Shown: positions 13,168 to 23,841 of the stretch, piece after piece | Layout of the letters: the number at the start of each line of letters is the position of its first letter | How positions within the stretch are numbered: position 1 is the stretch's first letter | The notes under the pieces: generated by a model | What the model saw: only the letters and a program-made list of their open reading frames with translations | Database searches by the model: none | What the model was told of the DNA's origin: nothing | Assembly: GCA_016801885.1 (NCBI GenBank) | Contig: CM028882.1 | Coordinates: 21,159,047-21,223,046 of the forward strand | Source of the DNA: Toxotes chatareus | Lineage: Eukaryota; Chordata; Actinopteri; Toxotidae | DNA length: 64,000 nucleotides | Direction of reading: 5' to 3' | Program-made: the position numbers and the translations under genes

Positions 13168-15046
13168 CTGTACAGTACACAGTGTTAGTGCAGGAGGACA
13201 TATCCATCTACTCAAAAAGTTTGCTTGGATTCTTCAGGGACAACGATCTGAGACAAGCTGGTGTCATTTGTAGTGAAGTGTATGCAGTCATCCTGTGTGA
13301 CATAAAAATACCAGTATCTCCAATCTGTCACACTGTACTATATGTGCATATTGTTTTGTAGATTTTTTCCCCTTCTTTTTCCCTCTTCGTCTCACTTTTT
13401 TGTTTTCTTTTTCCTCTGCCTCACTCTTCTTTCCTTTATTCTATTGCTTTCTCTCTCTCTCTCTCTCTCTCTCACTGCCTTTTCCTTCGCCTGTCTCTTT
13501 CACTCTAAACTTATCCATACGTGCCCACGCACCATAACCAAACCAGCCTGCTTATTCATGTTGCACTGAGGTATCACTTTATTTCTCTGCTATTATTTTT
13601 TTGTGAAGTTGCCTCGGTATGACTTGCCCCAGACAGCGCTATGCTGTCCCACCCTCATTATATTTTCACACTCTGCTACCCTAGGACACAAAGATACACA
13701 CACACATTTCCACACAAACCCACTGCTATGCGTGTGTGTGCTTCCTTTGAGCCAGCACAGGTTCAATGGAAATCCTCCCATCTATTTTTGTACAGACTAA
13801 CACTATTTTATACTCAGTCTGTGGCATTTTTACTCCTTTTTACAGCAGTAGCCATTCCATATGTTTGTGTTCTGTAAATATTTTTTCAACATACTATGTT
13901 GTTGCTGGCCACAATTCCCACAAACACTGCGCTGCACTGTACTTGCATAAACATGTGGTTTGTAAACATTTGGTGACTAGCCTGCTAACCACTCGACTCA
14001 CAGGCTGTAAACATAGCCTTCAGTGGATGTTTAGCTAACTAGCGACAGTTTAGCTTCACTGGAACAGACAGTTCTTGGACAGTTTTTGTAGTAAATGCAG
14101 ATTTTGTAGTAACCTAATGCCTGACTTCTCTGTAAAAGAGCCAAGATTTCCTGAACTTAACTCAACTCAACTCATGTCAGCATTTAGTTAACATTCAAAT
14201 TCAGAGTGTCAAAGTGACCAGTTTGGTCACTCAGTGCCCTGAACAATATAACGCTGATAAGCAAAACAGCGGATTAATAACAAATACTCAGTGATGGAAG
14301 ATAAAGGATAGGGGTCAAAAGTCCCTCCCATCACAGCACAGTCAGTGTAACCCCTTGTCCTCTTTGGAAATGAGATACTGAACCAGTAATCCCAGGCCCC
14401 AAACTCCCAATCTTTGTGAAATGTCTGGTAAATACACCAGGAAATGAATAAAAAAAAATGAATATAAATATATGGAAATGAACTGCCAAAGAGCAATATG
14501 TCATTTTTGATATATGCAGGTGTAATTCTTTTTGAATGGGGATAAAAAAAAAAGCAATGCATGTAGAGCCCTGTGAGATGCTGAGTCTATCAGTCTTGTA
14601 TACACGGCTCAGAGATAATGTGTTTATGCTCACTTCTCCTTGTAGGGAAACTGTTAAGAAACACTATGTACCGTGGTGTGTGTTGTGTCAGCGGTTTGCC
14701 AATAATGTGTGAATTTATGTGAAAAAGCTGATAGATGTGAGCATGTGCTTCTATTAGTGCTTGTATACACTAAAAATGCATTTCACAGGTCAGTGGACTT
14801 ATGCACTGTTTGTTGTCTTAACTTTAATAGATGATTAGCTGTTTTCGATTTCAGTTAAAAAAATGACACTGTAAGCATTATATGTTTTAGCCAGGTATTG
14901 CATTCATTATCTATTTTATGAGAGGCATGTTTTTTATAATTATAACACAGTTAATCATTTTCTTTTCTTTTTCTCCTCTCCCACCCTTCTCTGTCTGTCA
15001 TCTTTTCTTGTTTCCTTTTCTCCTGTTTTCACCTTTCTCTCCTCAG
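13168..15046. other. Non-coding stretch before the first TMEM132 exon
   Basis: It contains a CT run (about 13451-13473) and, at its end, the long polypyrimidine tract and CCTCAG acceptor that precede the exon at 15047. I do not see an upstream TMEM132 exon encoding a signal peptide. Confidence 0.6.
13451..13473. repeat. (CT)n microsatellite
   Basis: An uninterrupted CT run of about eleven units in a pyrimidine-rich stretch. Confidence 0.9.
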
Positions 15047-15465
15047 TGTCTGACAGCCAGGCAGGAGCAGCAGGAGGTGGGCCAGGAGGAGGGCCGGACT
15101 CCTCCCAGCCCCGTTTCTCATCCTCCCTCCCCACCTACCTCCCCGTCCAGTGCCAGCTAAGTGGTGCTGACTCCGCCTTCTTCCTGCGGGAAGCCAATCA
15201 GGAGGTTATGCGAAATGGCAGCCTATCATCACGAACTGAGCCCTTCTTTCTCCACCAGCTGGAACCAGGCATTGCCGCCCCACAATCCCTGCCAAGCGTC
15301 AACTGCAGCTATGGAAACGTGAGCACTGAGCAGCCAATCCCAGTGGACCTGATTCAGGGTCCATCATCGCATCTGCTGCTGACAACCAACCAGGTGACTC
15401 TGAACTGGAAGGTCAAAGGTCAAGTGGTGGTTCCCAGAGTAGGGTCAACACGGCCCTGGATACAG
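15047..15465 (+). CDS. tmem132-like: TMEM132-family transmembrane protein, internal coding exon (probably exon 2)
   Basis: The exon follows a strong polypyrimidine tract and CCTCAG acceptor and ends at CAG before GTATTG. Its first two bases complete a codon begun in the previous exon (phase 1), then 139 codons follow in phase 0. The product has the conserved N-terminal ectodomain pattern of TMEM132 proteins: LPTYLPVQCQLSGADSAFFL, REANQEVMRN, RTEPFF, a NxSYG block, and LNWKVKGQVV leading into RPWIQ. Three N-glycosylation sequons (NGS, NCS, NVS) fit an extracellular location. TMEM132 proteins are single-pass type I membrane proteins of neural tissue, implicated in adhesion and cytoskeletal linkage. 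The start of the exon is unusually rich in Gly, Ser and Pro. I cannot decide the paralogue (A-E). The signal-peptide exon is not visible in this window. Confidence 0.9.
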
Positions 15466-15968
15466 GTATTGGCAGTTTAATGAACTTTGGATCTTCATTG
15501 ACTTTTTATTTTCTTTTATCTTCTCATGCAATTAAATAAGGTTTTAGGCTTCACATGTACTAAATATTTCAATGTCTCATACAAGAAGCATGATCAAATT
15601 CAAAGGTAATTACAAGACTCCATCTGTCAATTTATCATATGTTTGTCTATCCATGGATTCACTCATTATTGACTACTGGAAGCTTGTTAGCCACTATCAG
15701 AAGAGGTAAAATGAATACTTATTAATAAATATACTATATTGATTTAATTCATATACTTCTGACAGAAAGCAGAGATTATTTACACTGAAGAAGAAAATCT
15801 TTTCATAAATTAGGGCAGATGATTATATGGCATGATTCATAATTTTGGCCCTCTATTACAGTTGCCAGCACAGTTTTTTTTTTTTTTTTGTCAAGTATAT
15901 TGTTGACTAGCTGTCTATCTACAAATTAACCCATTATGACATTATATATATATTTGCTTTGTCTTCAG
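15466..15968 (+). other. Phase-0 intron between the two TMEM132 exons
   Basis: It begins GTATTG and ends TCTTCAG, 503 bases in all. It is AT-rich and contains a poly-T run near 15870-15889. Removing it joins ...PWIQ to VLFYLVGRRWDE, the continuous family pattern. Confidence 0.9.
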
Positions 15969-16546
15969 GTACTGTTTTACTTAGTAGGGCGGCGTTGGGA
16001 TGAGCCTGACCTGCCTCCTCCATCCCTCATGCCATGTGTCAGAGCCATGGCCATCCGGGACACCAGTGAACCAGCACCCTCGGCGGGCTGTCGACTCGTG
16101 GGACCATCTGGCATCTGTGTTGTCCGTCTGGAGATTCCCCCAGCTTGGTTTACACCACCACAAGTGAGAAAAAGACCTCCTGAAGTGACTCTACCATCAG
16201 TGGATGTTTATTACTCAATTATACCAGTAGAAGGGGCTGGTCAAGAGTGTCCCTTTATTGTTAACGAGCCATGGAGAGGTCAGAGTGCAAACGTTGGGCC
16301 TCTTGGAGGCCTGGGCATGGGCCTTGGAGGACAGTGGAGCCCCCTAGTAGATGGGGGTCTTCAGGACATGCTCAAAGCTGGTACTGTGATAATGACCATG
16401 GGACCAGTTTCTGCCAAAGGAGAAAAACTGACACTGGATGACAATGTGGAGGTTCTGGTGCCACCCAGCCCAGTTCGGCTCGGCAAGACGGTGGCGTTTG
16501 GTATCTACATGAAGACGGATTCAAACATAGAACAGTTTACATTGAG
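15969..16546 (+). CDS. tmem132-like: TMEM132-family transmembrane protein, next coding exon (probably exon 3)
   Basis: The exon follows CTTCAG and ends at AG before GTAGGA, splitting an Arg codon (phase 2). Its 578 bases stay open in the frame carried over from the previous exon. Conserved family blocks are VLFYLVGRRWDE, PCVRAMAIRDT, the cysteine-bearing CRLVGPSGICVVRLEIPPAWF, a VDVYYSIIPVE strand, and the closing VRLGKTVAFGIYMKTDSN with FTLR, which in relatives runs on into a Lys-rich segment in the next exon. The stretch after CPFIVNEPW is Gly-rich (GPLGGLGMGLGG) and looks less constrained. I find no following exon in the remaining 47 kb, so the next intron must be very long, as is usual for this family. 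Paralogue not assigned. Confidence 0.9.
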
Positions 16547-16683
16547 GTAGGAACACACATGCTTTTGTTGAACGGGCTTCAGTTTCATTCGTTATTTTTT
16601 TCTGTTGTGTCATTTTCTTTTTCCTTGGGTTCTATGATTTTTTTCTATCTACACTCTCTCATCTCTCAACACCACCACCTCCT

Positions 16684-16766
16684 GAGGTTGACGGCTGTCA
16701 CCTTTGTATACTCAGCCTCTTTCAGGAGCCAGCAATGCAAATAACAACCTCATGAATATTCATGAC
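16684..16766 (-). repeat. 83-bp inverted element, copy 1
   Basis: Its reverse complement matches 40237-40319 with four mismatches over 83 bases and no gap. It contains the self-complementary stretch TCATGAATATTCATGA and an ATTTGCAT octamer. It starts 138 bases after the TMEM132 exon donor. The overlapping short frames are shadows. It may be an ancient conserved repeat or a duplicated regulatory element. Confidence 0.85.
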
Positions 16767-17042
16767 TTATCCAAAGAGAGAAGAAAACACAGAAAATGAG
16801 AAGTAGGAGAAGGAAAGGGTAACTTAGAGGATCTGTAGGCTGGGGAGACAGGAAAATGACAGAAAAGGCATAAAATCAGAGCAGACCCAAGTTTCTCAAG
16901 CTGCAGCGTGGTACCCACAGTGCCTCTCAGGTGTGCTTTCAGAGGTCACCTACATGGTCCCCACATAAGCAGCAATATGTTTCCATGGGCTTATATTCCA
17001 GGAAACAAATTTTGTTTTGGTCTGCTGGGTGAAAATAAGTTT

Positions 17043-17047
17043 AGAAC
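17043..17047. repeat. ERV target-site duplication, left copy (AGAAC)
   Basis: Five bases directly before the left LTR, repeated directly after the right LTR at 30304-30308. A shared 5-bp duplication shows that the outermost LTRs are the two ends of one insertion. Confidence 0.85.
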
Positions 17048-17489
17048 TGTGGTGGAAAAATACTTTCCTCCTGATGAGAAGTGAGATAGAATTCTTTAGA
17101 CAGTTATTGTCTTTTGATGTTTTATTATAAAATAAGGTTTACAGAGTAATCAATTTCTGCAGAAAGGACAGAGCTCACGCAGCATGTCATGCTACCGAGG
17201 TCTGACCCCAGGTTACAAGTTACAAGAGTACTTATGCCTGTTTCTCACATACCAGGATGGCAAGGATGGCAGGGAGACAAAATAATCTGAAGGTCAAAAA
17301 ATAGAGATAAGTTGTGCTCGGAGGCACCGGAGACATAATAGGTGTCTTCACAAAGTACAGTAAACAAAGTACATTAGGCCACTACAGGTCATGTTATATG
17401 TACTTCACCCAGAATTGAATATACGAGTTCATGAGAATATATGAATGTATGTTAAAGAATATATGGTTATATGATAAATTGACATTACA
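17048..17489 (-). repeat. LTR, left outer copy (3' LTR)
   Basis: The 442 bases start TGTAATGTC and end CCACCACA when read on the minus strand. It carries an AATAAA polyadenylation-type signal (minus strand, 17121-17126). By eye it is identical to the right outer LTR at 29862-30303, so the insertion should be young. Confidence 0.9.
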
Positions 17490-17500
17490 ATTCCCCCTTT
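17490..17500 (-). promoter_or_regulatory. Polypurine tract of the ERV
   Basis: Minus-strand AAAGGGGGAAT directly abuts the TG start of the 3' LTR, the expected place for the plus-strand priming site of a retrovirus. Confidence 0.85.
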
Positions 17501-17963
17501 GGCCATAAAATGGCCACACTAAAGTATATACAAATTTATCATATCATCAGTGACTACATTCCTTTAGGTTTAAGTAGACACATCATTAGCTGATAAATGT
17601 TAAAATATGCATTTAGCTGTTTTTGTAGGACACAGACGTCCTTGGGTTGATAGCAAGCTAGGAAAAAAATACAAACACTCAAAACATCAACATCAATACC
17701 ATCATCATCATGAGTCTCAGAGGCCATCTGGTGTGTGACCTATCAATAGACCTTACATTGCTGCTCTTGTTGGTGACACAGAGCTTTACTCTGTAGTCAC
17801 TTTGTTGGAGCTTGGCATGCTACTGGTGGAGGAGGGCGCTCTTTCACCCCTCACTCTTATATTGCAGACGGTTCCAACGCAGCTGAAGGTTAGGGGCAGC
17901 GCACGGCGTGCACCCCAGTTGTCTTCCTCATCATCTAGATGAGTCAATTGTATTCTTAGACCA
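17501..17963 (-). other. ERV segment between integrase and polypurine tract, no env
   Basis: Only about 460 bases separate the end of the integrase frame from the polypurine tract. No frame with envelope features (signal peptide, surface subunit, transmembrane anchor) is present, so env has been lost or was never carried. Confidence 0.75.
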
Positions 17964-18412
17964 TTATTCTGGGTCTAAAGAATTTATGTCGTCTCCTTTG
18001 CCTTGATTCTCTGGTGGCTGGTTGTCGGCCTTTGGTTCAGGAACCCGTTTGCAGTGGCTGGCATGTACCCATGTGGCCTTCTCCGCAACCTTTACAGCTG
18101 TTTCAGTGGTCAGCAGAACCTGGAATGGGCCCTGGAATGGCCTTTGTTTCCAGTGACGGCGTCTGTGATCTTTGATGAGAACCCAATCTCCAGGCTGTAA
18201 GTTGTGGAGGACTGCTGTGGCTGCAGATGGCAGGGCACTTTTCACCTTTGAATGTAATGCTGATAAAGTTGTAGACAAATTGGCACAGTATCTCAACATA
18301 GCATCATCACATGCACCTGTGGTAAGGGGAGGATGCCTAACTGGACCTACACCTGTCTGAGGGGGTCTACCAAACAAGATTTCAAATGGACTCAAGCCAT
18401 ATTTGTTTCTTA
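17964..18412 (-). pseudogene. pol: ERV integrase, C-terminal part
   Basis: The frame begins in a SPFEILFGRPP block typical of the end of the gammaretrovirus-type integrase core and ends in a basic C-terminal region with GDWVLIKDHRRRHWK, then GPFQVLLTT and a HASHCKRVPEP end. It is offset from the preceding integrase core frame by a frameshift near 18395-18412, where the core frame meets TAA. It stops at 17964 and is followed by non-coding sequence. Confidence 0.8.
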
Positions 18413-19045
18413 TTCAAGCGTGCGCATGTGGAAAAGCACCAGTGGAAGTGCTTTAACCCACGAAAGACCAGTTTCATCACAACATTTAGCAAGTTTTGCT
18501 TTAATGGTGCCATTTTCTCTTTCAACAGCACCTGCACTCTGTGGATGATATGAACAATGATGACGTATGTCAAACCCAAGATAGTCTGACACTTCTTTCA
18601 GGGCTTGGTTGACAAAACCTGGTCCATTGTCACTGCTGATGACTGAAGGAATTCCCCACCTAGGAATAATTTCAGTTAGCAGTGCTTTAGCCACAGCTCC
18701 AGCATCCTGTTTGGAAGAGGGGAAAACTTCAACCCATTTGCTGAACATGTCAACAATTACAAGACAGTATCTTTTCCCTTCACTTGGTGTTAGTTCAATG
18801 AAATCCATCATTAAATGTTCAAAGGGTTTGTCAGGAGGTGGATGACCAGCAGGTGGCATATGAATAGCCCCTGATGCATTGTTGGCTGCACAAATTATGC
18901 ATTTCCTGCAAAAGTCCTGTGCAAAAGTTGAAAAACCACGTGTGTACCATGATGAATTAACAGCAGCACACATTCCCCTTTGCCCACGTGGTCTCTCCCA
19001 TGGGACAGTTTTGCATAACAGTGGAAAAGAGCACGTGGCAAACAA
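18410..19045 (-). pseudogene. pol: ERV integrase, zinc and catalytic core region
   Basis: The 211-codon frame has CRKC near residues 46-49, the cysteine half of the HHCC zinc site, then the DDE catalytic triad: D81 (in MDFIEL), D139 (in SSDNGPGF) and E175 (in GAVERENG). The last two are separated by 35 residues, the D-35-E spacing of retroviral integrases. The histidine half of the zinc site lies in the preceding frame, so a frameshift splits this domain near 18960-19030. A second frameshift ends the frame at 18410. The catalytic residues themselves are intact. Confidence 0.9.
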
Positions 19046-19914
19046 GGTTTGTTATCTGGACCCATCCACACTGAGTCTTTAAATGTGGCACCTGATTTTG
19101 ACCACATGGTGCGCTCTTGAGGAGTGGAAAGAGACTGCAGAACAGAAACATCAGCAGGTGAGCAGGTGTCAGGAGTGTTAGACAACATCAAACAGTTAAC
19201 TGTGAAAGGTGAACCAGACAATGCAGCAGCTTTAGCAGCTGCATCTGCCGCAGCATTTCCTGTAGAAATAGAGTCAGAACTGTTAGTGTGAGCTTCACAT
19301 TTAATCACAGAGATGGATGCTGGAAGGAGGATGGCATCTAGCAATGCAGACACAAGTTTATGGTGTGAGATGGGCTTGCCAGAAGATGTAAGAAATCCTC
19401 TGTGTCGCCAGAGGGCCCCAAAATCATGCACCACTCCAAACGCATAACGCGAGTCTGTGTAAATATTCACAGTTTTACCTGAAGCCAGTTTACAGGCTTC
19501 AGTAACAGCTACAAGTTCTGCAGCTTGTGCTGAAAAGTGTGGTGGCAATTTGCCACTGAGCAAAATGTCATGTGGTGTCACTACTGCAAAACCCACTTGA
19601 GCAGCACCTGTGTCCACGTTGCGAGACGCCGAACCATCCACAAACAGCTCCATGTCTGCATTTGGTATGGGCTGCGTAGAAAGATCTGGTCTGGGTGTGC
19701 AAACTTCATCAAGAATCTGAAGACAGTCATGTGCTTCTCCATCTGCTGCAGTTGGGAGAAGAGTTGCTGGATTAAGTACACTGCATCTTTTAACAGTAAT
19801 GTTAGGCATATCAAGCAAAGTAGTGTGATATCTCAACCAACGCTGTGCAGAGAGATGAGAAGTCTTCTGTGTGTGCAGAATGTGAGCAACAGCATGAGGA
19901 ACCATGAGGTCCAA
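18895..19914 (-). pseudogene. pol: ERV RNase H and start of integrase
   Basis: The frame opens just after the deletion that removed the second half of reverse transcriptase. A short connection segment leads to RNase H, with its acidic residues at D93 (FVDGSA), E133 (AAELVA), D154 (IYTDSRYAF) and D224 (NAAADAAAK). The order and spacing fit gammaretrovirus-type RNase H. The end reaches the histidines of the integrase zinc site (SHGRDHVGKG) and then runs into a wrong frame. RNase H looks complete, but it cannot be translated in frame with the upstream reverse-transcriptase remnant. Confidence 0.85.
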
Positions 19915-20960
19915 GTGTAGCCCTTACCATCAAAAGAAAACGCAAACCAGAATTGACTATCTGGATGAACGGGAACAGAGAAAAAAGCATTTGCAAGATC
20001 AATGACGGAAAAGTGAGTGGCATTAGGTGGATTTAATGACAGAATTGTATGCGGATTTGAAACTTGGGGCGCCCGCAGATGTATTGCAGCATTTACTGCT
20101 TGCAAATCTTGCACAAATCGCCACTCAGTGGGTTGATCTGCGTCTCGGATTTTCTTAACCGAAAAAATTGGTGTTCTGACAGGGGAGTCATCGCACGGAA
20201 CTATAACTCCAGCCTTCAAAGGTGAATCAAAAACCGGCCTGATACCATTTAGCGCTTCTGGTTTCAATGGATATTGTCTCATGCATGGTCTGTACTCTGA
20301 TTTTGGGTGAACTACAAGAGGTGTGGCTCCCTTAATAAGCCCCACGTCATATTTGTGACGCGCCCACAAACAGGGTGGCACCTCAGATAGTTCAACCATG
20401 TCAACTGGTGTGTCATGTAAAAGCATGCGAGGTGTGGTGTGTGTATTAGGAATCAAACAAATCATTCTGTCGACAAAGGCAGTAGATGTAAGTTTTGTTT
20501 TATATACATCACCTCTTTCGCTGTACAGTGTTCTGGGATCCCCTTTCGTGGGCCTGAAATCAGAGAGGGTATGTTGTCTGTGAAGCCATGGTCCCATTTC
20601 CTGCCATGTCCAGTGGGCAGGTTTCGCCAGCGACACGTGTGGAGACGCACCATCAAACAGTTCATCTTGTGAATGAGAGAGAGATACAGAGACAGCAGCA
20701 GCCTTCTTTGTCCAATAAATACATGTCATATTCAATTTCTCCACTTCAAGTGGCTTTCTGTTCCAAACTTTCTCAAACCTTTCATCTGGCTCTTCTGAAA
20801 CATGTGCTGTGCAGTGTAGTGAATCAGCTGACATATAATCAGTTGCGTCTGTGCAATGTGTGTGTGCAAATGAAGTGAGTTGTGATGAGACTGAACCTAC
20901 ACCCGACAGCAGAAACCACTCATAAACATACAGCAGAGAGTCTGGGCTGTATTTAACCAT
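19833..20960 (-). pseudogene. pol: ERV reverse transcriptase, N-terminal half only
   Basis: About 200 residues of linker lead to a reverse-transcriptase start: YRPCMRQYPLKPEA, GVIVPCDDSP, WRFVQDLQAVN and SVIDLANAFFSVPV, in which D321 is the first catalytic Asp. The family pattern breaks off after GYTWT (residue 351); the second catalytic pair (YxDD), thumb and connection are absent. The sequence jumps straight to the region before RNase H, in another frame. An 11-base deletion near 20960-20985, seen by comparison with the second copy at about 27384-27394, also shifts the frame between protease and this segment. The protein could not polymerise DNA. Confidence 0.9.
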
Positions 20961-21405
20961 TTGTATAATTTGAGACCTTTATGCCACCGGGACTTGAAGT
21001 TAGGATTATGCCAAAATGACACATAAGATCCCTGCCCATTAAATTAACTGGACAGTGATCTGACAGCAAAAATGAATGTTTAACAGTGGAATCATCTAAG
21101 GTACATAACAACGGCTTGGTGTAGGGCTCCGTAATGGGAATTCCCCCTGCTCCCACAGTCATGCACGTTCTACCACTTTTCTTTGGAGATTTTAGTAACG
21201 CTGTTGATTTCAAAACAGACAACGTTGCACCTGAATCCACCAGGAATGTAACTGATTGTCCAGCTATTATCAGTGTTAATTGAGGTAACTTTTTGTATCC
21301 TGGTTTATTCTCACAATACATAGTGAAAGAGAGACAGTCAGCTTTGCATGCATTAACCTTAGCTTCAATGTATTGGATAGCAAACAGTACTTTTCTCATG
21401 ATCAT
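20953..21405 (-). pseudogene. pro: ERV protease, first copy
   Basis: The frame carries the aspartic protease active site FLVDSGAT and the later GRDLMCHFGI block, the pattern of a retroviral protease monomer. It lies in the same frame as the gag segment ending at 21514, but a TAA intervenes just upstream, where an A-run is one base shorter than in the second copy. Downstream an 11-base deletion moves pol into another frame. The protease core itself is intact. Confidence 0.85.
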
Positions 21406-21513
21406 TTAAAATTGAGACTCACCCATTAACCTTAGTGTATTTGTGTGTGTTGAGACCATATTGTGTGTGTGTTGTTGGTCCGTCACTGGCGTCCGCCCCC
21501 CCGCCTCCTGCCC

Positions 21514-23041
21514 TCAGTCTGATGGAGGAAACGACGGCATGTCGTTCCCCTCTTGGGCTTTGGGACAGTCTTTACGCCAGTGTCCTTGCTGGCCACACAA
21601 ATGACAAACATCTGGATCATATGGTGGTCTTTGGCTACCCGGAGCACCTCTGCCTCGTCCTCGTCCACGTCTTCTGCCATGTCTCCTGCCTCTGTCGGTC
21701 AGCCCTGTCATAGCTTGATACATAGTCAGCTGAGCTTCTTCCAGTTTCTTCTGACAAGCTCCTTTGTTCTTCTGCTCTTTTTCATGCAGTTGATCTTCTG
21801 CATGTACAGCATATTGCAGTATGTCCTGTAGACATGCTGTTTTCCACAAGATGCAGGTCTTCTTTACTCTAGCTGCTATTTCTGGTTTCATACGTCCCAG
21901 AAAATGTTCTTTCAGGTGGACCTCATAAGGTTGAAGCGGGTTTACTCCCATCTCCCCCCTTGTCAACCCACTGTGTATGTCAAAGGCAGCAGTGAGACGT
22001 GCCAGGAAAGCACTGCATGACTCAGTGGATCCCTGTAACAGGGAGGTGATGTTTGACAGATTCATTCTCATAGGAAAGGCTGTTTTACATGCGTTGATCA
22101 GTTCAGTCACTGCAGTTTTGAAATGCACATTGCTTTCAGTTTGCCAGTCAGGTTCGGTCAGTCGAAGAGCCATTCTGGCATCTGTGAAGAAGTCGGAGAT
22201 CTTATGAAAGTCATGTTTCAACATTTTGCTCATCAGCCGTCTCAGCTCTGTCATTGTTGGTCTGTATTCTTTAACAAACTGCAACAACTGTCTCTCGAAC
22301 TGAGTCAAATTATCAACTGGGCTGCAGACATGGGCCATGGCTTCTGCAATGTCTTCATCAGTCCAGGGTCTGAATACCAGTATTGGACCTGAGGCTCCAG
22401 CTGCCTCCAGCATTGGAAAAGCCCCCACTCCTCCTTGTTGGGCCTTCAATGCTTTCCCCTTCAGCCTGTCTGATTGTCGTATGGGTGAAGGCAGAGATGG
22501 AATCGATGTCTTTGGTTTAACTGAATCCTCCTTTTCGAAGGTTGATTCAGGCTCTGGTGCCGTGGGGGCGCTGTCGGGACCATCTTCCCCAGCTGCCTCT
22601 CCGATGCCGTCTCCTGGGAAAGGGGCGTAAGGAGGGGGGGTGGAGTCCAGGTCAGGATCCAGCCGGAATGGATTTTGTGATTTTCGTACCTCAGACAAAG
22701 AAGGATACAATGTGCTAGTGTGTTCAGGTCTTAATCTTCTCCTTCTTTCCCTCTCCTCTGCCTCTTTTCTCCACATGCTATATGCCTTCCAATCTGCTTT
22801 AAACTGTTCATGCTTCTCTTGTTTACGTTTGGACAACGCCGCAAGCTGCTCTGCGCTTTTTTTTTTCTTTCGCCTCCAAACATGTCTTAAAGCTGCCATT
22901 TTCTGGAAACCCCAAATCAACCCACTGTTTGAATTGGTTCATGCTTCCAGGATTTTTCTCCATCATCAGTTTTATTATTGGTGGGAGGATTTTGGGAGTT
23001 GGCTCCACTTTGAACTTCTCCTTACTCTGACTTTTACCCAT
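21514..23041 (-). pseudogene. gag: ERV Gag, first copy (frameshifted)
   Basis: It begins MGKSQSK, with Gly at position 2 as for N-myristoylation, continues about 50 codons, then is thrown out of frame by one extra T in a T-run (22857-22866). The rest is open to a TGA at 21514-21516. Compared with the second copy at 27909-29492 it also has two in-frame deletions of 24 and 27 bases in the charged N-terminal third. A PPPY late-budding motif, a capsid-like helical region and one CCHC knuckle (CHLCGQQGHWRKDC) remain. Confidence 0.85.
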
Positions 23042-23381
23042 CCTTTATCTCTGATTATTTTGTCTCTTGTATTTACAGAATAAACTGGTCCACTTTCTCA
23101 AGCAGATGCACCAGAAATCCTCAAATACTACAAAAATAACCAAGACACGTCTGTCTGCAAGTGCTTATGTGAGATATACCGGTTTAATTCCCTGATTAAC
23201 TCTGCAAACTCTCACAAGCAACATCAAAACACTTCTCACCATGTGTGATTCTTTCCCTTTAAATCCTTCGGGATTGGAGCGATGACCGGGCTCCGTCTGA
23301 GGACAGCTTCTCACCCACAGGGAGGAATCTTTCTTTGCAGCCGGCTTTCTGTCTTTCCAACGGAGTCCAGATCACACATCC

Positions 23382-23400
23382 AATCCCATCCTCGTAGCCA
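23382..23400 (-). promoter_or_regulatory. Primer binding site, first copy, one mismatch to serine tRNA
   Basis: It lies four bases inside the middle LTR. The plus strand has the 3' end of a serine tRNA except for A at 23396, where the second copy has C. The substitution would weaken priming. Confidence 0.75.
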
Positions 23401-23404
23401 AGTT

Positions 23405-23841
23405 TGTGGTGGAAAAATACTTTCCTCCTTTTGAGAAGTGAAATAGAATTCTTTAGATAGTTATTGTCTTTTGATGCTTTATTATAAAATAAGGTTTACA
23501 GAGTAATCAATTTCTGCAGAAAGGACAGAGCTCACGCAGCATGTCATGCTACAGAGGTCTGACCCCGGGTTACAAGTTACAAGAGTACTTATGCCTGTTT
23601 TTCACATACCAGGATGGCAAGGATGGCAGGGAGACAAAATAATCTGAAGGTCAAAAAATAGAAATAAGTTGTGCTCTGAGGCACCGGAGACATAACAGGT
23701 GTCTTCACAAAGTACAGTAAACAAAGTACAGGCCACTACAGGTCATGTTATATGTACTTCACCCAGAATTGAATGTACGAGTTCATGAGAATATATGAAT
23801 GCTTGATAAAAGAATATATGGTTATATGATAAATTGACATT
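23405..23841 (-). repeat. LTR, middle copy, diverged and clipped
   Basis: It aligns end to end with the outer LTRs but has roughly fifteen differences, mostly transitions, and a 3-base deletion. Its outer end stops at GACATT and lacks the final ACA; the next bases belong to the host segment repeated at 31834. No target duplication adjoins it. Confidence 0.9.

Larger units (their letters stand above)
16547..17047. other. Start of the long intron after the TMEM132 exon
   Basis: It begins at the GTAGGA donor. It contains the 83-bp element that reappears inverted at 40237-40319, then purine-rich sequence and unique sequence up to the AGAAC target site (17043-17047) of the ERV insertion. Confidence 0.7.

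Noticed and set aside
16559..16744. 61-codon frame after the TMEM132 exon
   Set aside because: It lies in the intron after a clear splice donor and overlaps the 83-bp inverted element; no family pattern is visible.
17501..17963. Search for an ERV envelope gene
   Set aside because: No frame of useful length with signal peptide or membrane anchor exists between integrase and the polypurine tract.
21977..22630. Plus-strand frames opposite ERV gag
   Set aside because: They are complementary shadows of the gag coding sequence, which has the recognisable domain pattern.
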